From UBA2821 sp902763335 (GTDB lineage: Bacteria; Bacillota; Clostridia; Lachnospirales; Lachnospiraceae): DNA of 7,758 nt. Where the stretch lies: NCBI GenBank assembly GCA_052066835.1, contig JBQHRJ010000036.1. One strand, written 5' to 3'. Of the stretch, positions 1-4,966 are shown one piece after another. The notes under the pieces were generated by a model. That model saw nothing but the letters and a program-made list of their open reading frames with translations, had not been told where the DNA came from and made no database searches. Position 1 is the stretch's first letter. Every line of letters begins with the position of its first letter. The position numbers and the translations under genes are program-made.

Positions 1-32
1 CCTAAAATGCCCGGTTATCCACTTTTTATTTC

Positions 33-57
33 AGGATTCGTGCAAAGCACGAATCCT
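33..57. repeat. Perfect 11-bp palindrome with a 3-nt loop
   Basis: AGGATTCGTGC (33-43) and its exact complement (47-57) are separated by AAA. No T-run follows on either strand, so this is not a simple intrinsic terminator. Together with the next palindrome, 18 bases away, it looks like an interspersed palindromic (REP-like) intergenic element, or a structured leader in a leftward transcript. Confidence 0.7.
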
Positions 58-75
58 TCCCTGCTTAAGTTCAAG

Positions 76-105
76 ATTGCGAACGAGCATCGCGAGTTTC
101 GCAAT
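76..105. repeat. Second palindrome, 8-bp stem with a GC-rich interior
   Basis: ATTGCGAA (76-83) pairs with TTCGCAAT (98-105). The interior contains the self-complementary TCGCGA (90-95) and a repeated CGAG, so alternative pairings such as GCGA (79-82) with TCGC (90-93) are possible. It is much more GC-rich than its surroundings and has no T-run. It probably belongs to the same repeat unit as 33-57. Confidence 0.6.
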
Positions 106-280
106 TACCTACTTCATATGTTGTAATGTTATATTAACTCTTGTATCATACAGATTTGTAATTTTGTTTTCTGATATGTTGATATTCTTAATTGAAACTT
201 GTCTGCTATTATACTCAAAATTTTTCCCATTCCCCCCTCATTCCTTTCTCCCCTCTTCCCGATATAAACTATGTACCAGC

Positions 281-311
281 ATTTTCGTAGAGTGTTATAC
301 TCTGCGAAATT
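281..311 (+). repeat. Left recombination-site-like palindrome
   Basis: Arms TTTCGTAGAGT (283-293) and ACTCTGCGAAA (299-309) flank the asymmetric spacer GTTAT (294-298). Ten of eleven arm positions are complementary, with one T/G pair at 288/304. Two 11-bp inverted arms around a short asymmetric spacer is the layout of core sites bound by Cre/Xer-type recombinases. The copy is identical, in reverse orientation, to 1528-1558. No T-run follows on either strand, so a terminator role alone does not explain it. Confidence 0.7.
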
Positions 312-349
312 ATTGTAATTAATTTATACGGTACTAAAATGATAAATTA

Positions 350-378
350 ATTATACAACAAAATATACTATTTATCAA
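350..378 (-). promoter_or_regulatory. Outward (leftward) near-consensus promoter inside the cassette
   Basis: On the - strand, TTGATA (378-373) is followed by exactly 17 bp and a perfect TATAAT (355-350). This predicts a start near 343, from which transcription runs left through the left site and out of the cassette. It matches the vegetative sigma-A consensus at 11 of 12 positions, better than any rightward candidate upstream of the recombinase. No gene on this strand starts inside the cassette, so the transcript must serve something to the left or be a leader or non-coding RNA. Confidence 0.6.
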
Positions 379-446
379 CAACATTCGATTGAGATAGTTG
401 AAATAGTTTAATTATTATATAAATTTAACGGCAATAGTTGATAAAT
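370..446. promoter_or_regulatory. Operator-like half-site repeats between the divergent promoters
   Basis: ATTTATCAAC (370-379) is exactly complementary to GTTGATAAAT (437-446). A related ATAGTTGA occurs directly at 394-401 and 434-441, and TTCAACAA lies at 447-454 in reverse. The repeats overlap the -35 of the leftward promoter and lie around the -35 of the proposed recombinase promoter. That would suit an autoregulator or accessory factor, but AT-rich DNA gives such matches by chance more often than average. Confidence 0.35.
389..418 (+). promoter_or_regulatory. Possible recombinase promoter
   Basis: TTGAGA (389-394), an 18-bp spacer and TATTAT (413-418) give a reasonable sigma-A promoter, with a start near 425 and a leader of about 84 nt to the GTG codon. 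It is divergent from the leftward promoter, with the two -35 boxes only 10 bp apart. Other weak combinations exist in this AT-rich stretch, such as TTGATA at 439-444 with a poorly spaced -10. Confidence 0.35.
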
Positions 447-459
447 TCAACAAATATAA

Positions 460-477
460 ATCTGTATAAAAACAGAT
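460..477 (+). other. Small hairpin in the recombinase leader
   Basis: ATCTGT (460-465) and ACAGAT (472-477) pair perfectly around ATAAAA, ending 16 nt before the purine-rich ribosome-binding site. It could tune translation or be a dyad operator; it is too weak to be a terminator. Confidence 0.35.
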
Positions 478-508
478 ACTATCTACAAAGGAGAAAAAGG
501 AGGAAATT

Positions 509-1510
509 GTGTCAATGAGAGAATGTTATGAATATGATGAATTTTCTACAGTTGCATGGGAGTGGTTTGAGACTAAGAAACCACAGTGGAAACAATCAAG
601 TTCAGTCAGGTATGCAAATATTTTGAATTTGTATTTAATTCCCCGATTTGGTAAACGTGGAATATCAACTATTACGCGCAATGAAGTTATATTATTTGGA
701 AATGAGCTTCTGGTGGATGGCGGTGCAGACAAACGAGGCTTATCCGCAAAGACAGTTACAGGTATTATTTCGGTTATGAAAAATGTGTTCAAATACGCAG
801 TAAAGATAAAAGGCTGCATGGTCAACGATATCAAAGGTACAAGTCTTGAAGATTATCTGGAGATATCATTCAGGCAGGAAAAGAAACAGATGCGAATATT
901 AAGTGTTACAGAACAGCAAAAGTTATGTGCATATTTATATGGAAATATGAATCCGTGTAATCTTGGAATTATGCTGTGTATATATACAGGCTTAAGAATA
1001 GGTGAAATATGTGCGCTGAAATGGAAAGATATATTTCCGGATGAACAAAATATGTATATACATCAGACAATGCAGCGCCTGCAGACAAATAAAAGTGATG
1101 GTAAAAGGACAGAGATACTCATCACAGCGCCCAAAAGTGATTGCTCCATACGAAGAATACCTATTCCGGATAACATGATGTATCTTTTAATGGAAAACCG
1201 AAGAGAGGATGAAGCATTTTTAGTAACCGGCAGTTCTGACAGGTATATGGAACCACGGACTATGCAGAATCATTTTAAAGCAGTCACAGAAAAATGCGGA
1301 ATCAGGAACGTGAACTTTCATGTGCTGCGTCACACGTTTGCAACGAGATGCGTTGAAGTGGGATTTGATACGAAAAGCCTCAGTGAAATATTAGGACACG
1401 CTACAGTGAATATCACACTTAACCGGTATGTGCATCCTTCTATGGAACTTAAACGAAAGAATATGAATATGCTATCCGGGATATTTGACATGGGCAGTAT
1501 GAAAGTATAG
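509..1510 (+). CDS. Tyrosine site-specific recombinase (Cre/Xer/invertase-like)
   Basis: This is a 333-residue integrase-family recombinase that cuts and rejoins DNA through a covalent 3'-phosphotyrosine intermediate. Residues about 11-105 form the SAM-like core-binding domain and about 128-325 the catalytic domain. All six catalytic positions are visible: R163 in TGLRIGE, K209 in APKSD, H271 and R274 in HVLRH, H297 in GHATV, and Y307 in NRYVHP. There is no extra N-terminal arm-binding domain, as in simple two-site recombinases. GTG at 509 is preferred, because AAAAAGGAGG (494-503) ends 5 nt before it; ATG at 515 is an in-frame alternative with an 11-nt gap. The gene stands alone between inverted 31-bp palindromes, its stop only 17 nt from the right copy, so these are its most likely substrates. 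A decayed prophage or transposon integrase is possible, but no other element gene is present. Confidence 0.9.
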   Translation: MSMRECYEYDEFSTVAWEWFETKKPQWKQSSSVRYANILNLYLIPRFGKRGISTITRNEVILFGNELLVDGGADKRGLSAKTVTGIISVMKNVFKYAVKIKGCMVNDIKGTSLEDYLEISFRQEKKQMRILSVTEQQKLCAYLYGNMNPCNLGIMLCIYTGLRIGEICALKWKDIFPDEQNMYIHQTMQRLQTNKSDGKRTEILITAPKSDCSIRRIPIPDNMMYLLMENRREDEAFLVTGSSDRYMEPRTMQNHFKAVTEKCGIRNVNFHVLRHTFATRCVEVGFDTKSLSEILGHATVNITLNRYVHPSMELKRKNMNMLSGIFDMGSMKV

Positions 1511-1523
1511 AACATTTTTATAT

Positions 1524-1558
1524 AAAAAATTTCGCAGAGTATAACACTCTACGAAAAT
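1524..1558 (-). terminator. Leftward terminator of the six-gene operon, formed by the right site
   Basis: Read on the - strand, the palindrome gives an 11-bp stem with one wobble and the 5-nt loop GTTAT, followed by six T (1529-1524) and then ATATA. It lies 43 nt past the stop codon of the last operon gene (1602). Most of the T-run lies outside the 31-bp repeat, inside the cassette, so it would be exchanged if the cassette inverted. Confidence 0.6.
1528..1558 (-). repeat. Right recombination-site-like palindrome, exact inverse of the left copy
   Basis: It is identical over 31 bp to the reverse complement of 281-311, with the spacer reading ATAAC (1541-1545) on the + strand. The spacers are therefore in opposite orientation, which for tyrosine recombinases gives inversion rather than excision. 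It begins 17 nt after the recombinase stop codon. Confidence 0.7.
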
Positions 1559-1560
1559 AT

Positions 1561-1603
1561 GAGCTGTCAAATATGTCATAAGCCATATCTGGCGGCTCTT
1601 TTT
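1561..1603 (+). terminator. Rightward terminator after the recombinase cassette
   Basis: On the + strand 1561-1575 pairs with 1584-1598: 14 pairs including two G-U, one A/C mismatch at 1570/1589, and an 8-nt loop (1576-1583). Five T follow (1599-1603). The two wobbles become mismatches on the other strand, which also lacks a good T-run, so it works mainly rightward. It lies just outside the right recombination site and its T-run overlaps the stop codon of the convergent gene. It would stop recombinase transcripts now, and any promoter turned to face right by inversion. Confidence 0.7.
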
Positions 1604-2132
1604 ATACATAAAATAAAAAAATTACTACTATACAGACTATTCCTACCGTTAATGACCTCCAAAAGCTTTTCGCAATTTTATTCACCTGTATTTCTCTCTC
1701 AAAACTGTCTGTGACATTTTCCGGATTCACCTTCTTAATCATTGCATCCATTATATTACTTGCCTCACTTGCCACTTTAAGTTTTCCCATAAGCTCCAGA
1801 CTCTTGATTGCTCTCGTTATCTGACCTATTCCTCTGTATGTTGACGGATACTTTATTTTCACCAGATTATCCTCTATGTATAATCTATGTATGTGTTTTA
1901 TTCCTTTTACTGATACAGACATATCCGGATTTTTCTGCACCTGCATTCCCGGACCTAATGCTTCATTTGCAAGCTTGTACAATTCATCCTGACTCGTTAT
2001 TCCAAGATTAATACCTTTACCATATGTTTTAACCATATTTTCAAGTGCTGTATATCCTTTTATTTCCGCTCTGTATGACACAAATACAACTATAAACATA
2101 ATTATTGCCACTACTAGAATTATATTTTCCAT
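1602..2132 (-). CDS. Membrane protein with two TM ends, paralogue of 4051-4935
   Basis: I do not recognise a named family. The 176-residue protein has an N-terminal membrane segment (about 4-20), a mixed alpha/beta domain of about 130 residues, and a C-terminal membrane segment (about 158-175) that ends the protein. Positive residues after the first helix suggest the central domain is cytoplasmic. Residues about 26-137 align without large gaps to the N-terminal part of the product of 4051-4935, with shared motifs YGxG, LGxTS, VSVKG, HxLY, YPxT and IMDAxxxxVNP. They are about one third or more identical by eye. This copy lacks the paralogue's external C-terminal domain. A strong AGGAAGGGAG lies 6 nt before the ATG. 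It is the last gene of the operon, 17 nt after the DUF2085 gene. Confidence 0.75.
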   Translation of the reverse strand: MENIILVVAIIMFIVVFVSYRAEIKGYTALENMVKTYGKGINLGITSQDELYKLANEALGPGMQVQKNPDMSVSVKGIKHIHRLYIEDNLVKIKYPSTYRGIGQITRAIKSLELMGKLKVASEASNIMDAMIKKVNPENVTDSFEREIQVNKIAKSFWRSLTVGIVCIVVIFLFYV

Positions 2133-2149
2133 TCTAATCTCCCTTCCTG

Positions 2150-2488
2150 TTACATAATAACTTTAACTATTCTGAGTATTATCTCTATCTCAATACTGAA
2201 CAATCCATAGCCACCCAGAATTCCTGTTATCAGTCTTCTGAAATTTGTAGATTCCTTTATTTTCAAATACTGAATCATCCAGTCAATTAACAGAATCATA
2301 CTCATATCAACACATATCACCAATTTCGGTTTTATGAAAAACCTTAAGATTAATGCAATAATCTGTCCGATAAAAACGCCTGTGCACCTGGCACACACCG
2401 GAAACTGATGTCCCCTAAAGAAAAAACTTCTATCCGGTCTCTGATGACATCCTAACTGCTGTCCAAATCTTAATAATTTTTCACCCAT
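2150..2488 (-). CDS. DUF2085 family membrane protein
   Basis: This 112-residue protein carries the hallmark of DUF2085: GCHQRPDRS (C14, H15) followed by a CxRCTG motif (C32, C35), then hydrophobic helices. A later ID(W)xxQ..S.NxRRxxTGxLGG stretch (about 68-95) is also typical. The C-H-x-C-x-x-C pattern suggests metal or redox chemistry at the membrane, but the family function is unknown to me. Length is normal for a short member. It lies 17 nt after the zinc-ribbon gene, with AAAGG about 11 nt before the start, a modest ribosome site. Its place inside this operon is unusual information for a family usually found alone; that contrast is from general knowledge. Confidence 0.85.
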   Translation of the reverse strand: MGEKLLRFGQQLGCHQRPDRSFFFRGHQFPVCARCTGVFIGQIIALILRFFIKPKLVICVDMSMILLIDWMIQYLKIKESTNFRRLITGILGGYGLFSIEIEIILRIVKVIM

Positions 2489-2505
2489 ATTTCATCAATC
2501 CTTTA

Positions 2506-3267
2506 TTAATCATTTTTCTGCTCACCACGATAGTTATTCAGATCCTGCTCAGCCATGCTTAATTCTTTTACCTTTTGTTCATGAGAATCTATCTTGTTCT
2601 GTAATTCCTTCATGTCATCATATTTTTTCTTCTTTGCATCCCTGTCATGTTCCAACACCTTAAGCTGACTGGCTTTTTCTGCATCAACTTCCTGTTTTTT
2701 CTTATCATAAAGCATTCCCATAAATCCTATTCCCAGTAGTCCAAAAACGATGGTAAAAACAGCAACTGTTATGCTTACAAGACTAAATGCTGCTATTCCA
2801 TAGACTACTCCGGCTATCATAACACCAAGTGCTCCATAGAAAACGGTATTAAATAACCTATCATAACTTTGTAAAATACTTGATGAATTTATGAATTCTT
2901 TTTCGAAATCATTACATTTCTTTAGCGCCATCTCATAGTCTGTCTTAGCTTCATTAACTTCCTGAATTAAATTCTCTGGATTATTATTTACCACTTTTTC
3001 TAATGAAGCGACATCCATTTTCAGTTTTTCCACTTTATCATATTTATTTTTCAACTCATTTTCATAATCGCCTGCGTGAAATGTATGTCCACATGAATCA
3101 CAAACCCAGTATTCACTTATCTCATAACCTGTTCCACACAGACTGCATAACATTCCTATAGGACCGAATATCAGTGCCCCACAACATCCCTTTGAAAATG
3201 ATGGACCATTTGATATCGTACTGGTTACAAAATGAGTTCTTTCACTTTGGCACCTAGGACATTTCAT
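2506..3267 (-). CDS. Zinc-ribbon, coiled-coil membrane protein
   Basis: No named family recognised. The 253 residues order as follows. First comes an N-terminal metal-binding region with CxxC at C3/C6, CC at 28/29, CxxC at C41/C44 and CxxCxH at C56/C59/H61. A charged coiled coil follows (about 68-130), then a pair of membrane helices (about 140-160 and 164-186), and a second coiled coil rich in K, D and E (about 188-248). Two helices in a hairpin put both coiled coils and the zinc ribbon on one side, most likely the cytoplasm. It may be a scaffold or sensor for the other envelope proteins; this is inference. AGGAAGGGAG lies about 10 nt before the ATG, nearly the same purine box as in front of the gene at 2132. 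Confidence 0.75.
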   Translation of the reverse strand: MKCPRCQSERTHFVTSTISNGPSFSKGCCGALIFGPIGMLCSLCGTGYEISEYWVCDSCGHTFHAGDYENELKNKYDKVEKLKMDVASLEKVVNNNPENLIQEVNEAKTDYEMALKKCNDFEKEFINSSSILQSYDRLFNTVFYGALGVMIAGVVYGIAAFSLVSITVAVFTIVFGLLGIGFMGMLYDKKKQEVDAEKASQLKVLEHDRDAKKKKYDDMKELQNKIDSHEQKVKELSMAEQDLNNYRGEQKND

Positions 3268-3294
3268 TATATCGTTTCTCCCTTCCTGTGCAGT

Positions 3295-4023
3295 TTATGA
3301 TCTGAATCTTTGCAACATCATAAAGTACTCAACAAATTCTCCATCTATACTCAGATTGAACTGGTAATATGGTACACCATCATCATCGTTTCTGTCATTA
3401 TCTTCACTAAAATCAAGAAATACCGTAACCACGTTGTCTCCTGATATACAATATTTGTTCTTCGCTATCCTGATAAGTTCTCCCTCTATAGTCATTCCAC
3501 CATATTGGGGATTTTCAGAATCAATATATAGGCTGATTGTTCCCACATCAGGGCTTCCCATTGCAGCAGTATATATGCTGATAGAACAATCTGATTGTCC
3601 AAATGTTCCTCCATAATTCCCACCCATATTATACCTGTCTACTTCGTTATCAAAAAGTGTACTGGTACTCTGTGGCGATTCCATCTCACCAACATTCTCT
3701 GTCTCACTTTCAGATTCTGTCGTAGTCTCCGGCACATTTTCTGAATTATCCTGATTACCGGCCTTTAACCTGTTTTTTATGTTTTTTCTGTTATTTGCAG
3801 ATGTAAACTGAACATTTTTCAGACTCCTGTCATAATCATACTTGAATACAAATACCATTGCACATGCAACTATCACACATCCAATCAAAGTTGCTACCAT
3901 GCAGGCTACTGCTTTTTTCTTTTCATCACTCATTATTTTTGCTCTGACCATTACAAATCCACCTATAACAACAAGTGCGGCCAAAACGCCTATTCCCAGC
4001 TTTATCATAGTTATTTTATCCAT
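3295..4023 (-). CDS. Membrane-anchored protein with S/T/E linker and external beta domain
   Basis: Function unknown. Numbered from the ATG at 4023 (242 residues), there are two membrane helices (about 8-26 and 38-60) separated by a lysine-rich, presumably cytoplasmic turn. Next is a flexible linker with runs of T, S and E (about 98-122), then a C-terminal domain of about 110 residues rich in short beta strands, G, Y and D, predicted outside the cell. An acidic stretch DNDRNDDDG precedes the last strands. Start choice: the first in-frame ATG (4038) has AAGG immediately against it, and the next (4029) has GGAG only 3 nt away. The ATG at 4023 has GGAG at a good 9 nt. The gene sits between the duplicated-domain gene and the zinc-ribbon gene with 27-nt spacing. 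Confidence 0.7.
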   Translation of the reverse strand: MDKITMIKLGIGVLAALVVIGGFVMVRAKIMSDEKKKAVACMVATLIGCVIVACAMVFVFKYDYDRSLKNVQFTSANNRKNIKNRLKAGNQDNSENVPETTTESESETENVGEMESPQSTSTLFDNEVDRYNMGGNYGGTFGQSDCSISIYTAAMGSPDVGTISLYIDSENPQYGGMTIEGELIRIAKNKYCISGDNVVTVFLDFSEDNDRNDDDGVPYYQFNLSIDGEFVEYFMMLQRFRS

Positions 4024-4050
4024 ATTCATAATCTCCATCCTTATAATCTT

Positions 4051-4935
4051 TTAATACCAGTCCCAATCATAATCATCATCGTAATCATAATCGTAATCAT
4101 CTCCAAACAGATCATCATATGTAAGATCCTTATCCTCAAAAACTTTTGTCATAAGTTTTGCAAGTCCCCACAGGTTTTGAGGTTCATCATCAATAGAATA
4201 ATATGTTACTTCAAATGATTCATCATCAGCACCAATTGTAAACTGAATACATACATCCGCAATCTCACCACCGTAGAGACACTGACCGTCAAACTGAACT
4301 ACACCATCTGCCGGATTGCTCCACTCAGGATCAGAAAAAAAGTCATCAAAAGCTTCTCCATATGTCTGGTTAGGATAACTTGTCGGATGTCCGTCCTTAA
4401 CTGTATTTATATCAATGTTTGCTACCCCTGCACAAAATACTATAAATCCTACTATTATCATTGCCCACGAGCCCCAGATAAAAAGTCCGGAATGGCTGCC
4501 CTGTTTTTCTCTGGTAATTGCACCTGCTTCCATATTTGGATTTACTCTTCTCACGAGGGCATCCATTATTCTGTTGGCCTCATTTGCCTGTGATATTCTT
4601 TTATGTAATACTGCTGCTTTAAATGTACGGGCAAATTTTGAAAGACTTCTACAAGTATCCGGATATTCTATCATTACACTGTTTCCGGATAAATATAACT
4701 TATGTACTTTGGTTTGTCCCTTTACAGATACCCATGTGTTTGATGTTATCTGTGCCGGCATGCTTACACCCAGCGTTTCATTCACAAGTTTTTCAAGTTC
4801 TTCAAGACTTGTTACTCCCAAATCTACTCCATTACCATATACTCCCGCAATTGATTCAAGTGCCTTGAATCCCCTTACTATTGCCACCTCTGATAATATT
4901 ACTGCTGCAATCATCATTATTATTCCGATTCCCAT
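4051..4935 (-). CDS. Membrane protein: duplicated core domain plus external acidic-tailed domain
   Basis: Function unknown. The 294 residues comprise an N-terminal helix (2-18), a probably cytoplasmic domain (about 22-135) homologous to the product of 1602-2132, a second helix (about 152-172), and an external domain (about 180-270). The external domain opens with TYGEAFDDFF and SDPEW, resembling the TYGDVIDSLDENAEW stretch in the product of 4967-6064. The protein ends in an unusual acidic/aromatic tail of alternating D with Y or W (274-294). AAAGGAGGAG lies 6 nt before the ATG. It is the second gene of the operon, 31 nt after the first. A sensor or cell-surface role is possible but unproven. 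Confidence 0.75.
   Translation of the reverse strand: MGIGIIMMIAAVILSEVAIVRGFKALESIAGVYGNGVDLGVTSLEELEKLVNETLGVSMPAQITSNTWVSVKGQTKVHKLYLSGNSVMIEYPDTCRSLSKFARTFKAAVLHKRISQANEANRIMDALVRRVNPNMEAGAITREKQGSHSGLFIWGSWAMIIVGFIVFCAGVANIDINTVKDGHPTSYPNQTYGEAFDDFFSDPEWSNPADGVVQFDGQCLYGGEIADVCIQFTIGADDESFEVTYYSIDDEPQNLWGLAKLMTKVFEDKDLTYDDLFGDDYDYDYDDDYDWDWY
4065..4100. repeat. Six tandem hexamers (AATCRT) encoding the Asp/Tyr tail
   Basis: Units at 4065, 4071, 4077, 4083, 4089 and 4095 read AATCAT, AATCAT, CATCGT, AATCAT, AATCGT and AATCAT. Being six bases long they keep frame, so gain or loss of a unit would lengthen or shorten the D/Y tail by two residues. Confidence 0.6.
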
Positions 4936-4966
4936 AACTGACTCCTCCTTTGTCTACCCAAATTTC

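Larger units (their letters stand above)
1..280. other. Gene-free left flank with palindromes and a pyrimidine tract
   Basis: I find no convincing gene here on either strand. The stretch holds two palindromes (33-57 and 76-105), then AT-rich DNA, then a pyrimidine-rich tract at about 221-260 on the + strand, which is purine-rich on the - strand. The outward promoter at 350-378 would transcribe this stretch leftward, so it may be the leader of a gene beyond position 1. This is inference, because no downstream gene is visible. Confidence 0.5.
281..1558. mobile_element. Putative self-inverting cassette: recombinase between inverted core sites
   Basis: A 1278-bp segment is bounded by 31-bp sequences that are exact reverse complements (281-311 and 1528-1558; the identity stops at the next base on each side). 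It contains one gene, a complete tyrosine recombinase with no arm-binding domain, plus two divergent promoters. Recombination between inverted sites of this family inverts the DNA between them. I see no target-site duplication: the ten bases outside the left end and the ten outside the right end do not match, which argues against an ordinary insertion sequence. The alternative is a small transposon-like unit using these as terminal inverted repeats. The repeats are seen in the sequence; inversion is inferred. Confidence 0.65.

Noticed and set aside
129..230. Small leftward reading frame of 33 codons (MGKILSIIADKF...) downstream of the outward promoter
   Set aside because: Only a G-run lies directly against its ATG, with AAAGG about 11 nt away. 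It has no recognisable similarity and is short enough to be chance, though it would be the first frame on that transcript.
281..311. Left palindrome as an intrinsic terminator
   Set aside because: It lacks a T-run on both strands, unlike the right copy read leftward.
77..322. Rightward open frame of 81 codons
   Set aside because: It starts inside a palindrome with no ribosome site, crosses the pyrimidine tract and the recombination site, and its composition (F, S, Y, C rich) is that of random AT-rich translation.
281..1558. Ordinary insertion sequence with terminal inverted repeats
   Set aside because: There is no target-site duplication. The repeats are internally palindromic with a spacer, and the enzyme is a tyrosine recombinase rather than a DDE transposase. 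A rare tyrosine-recombinase element is not fully excluded.
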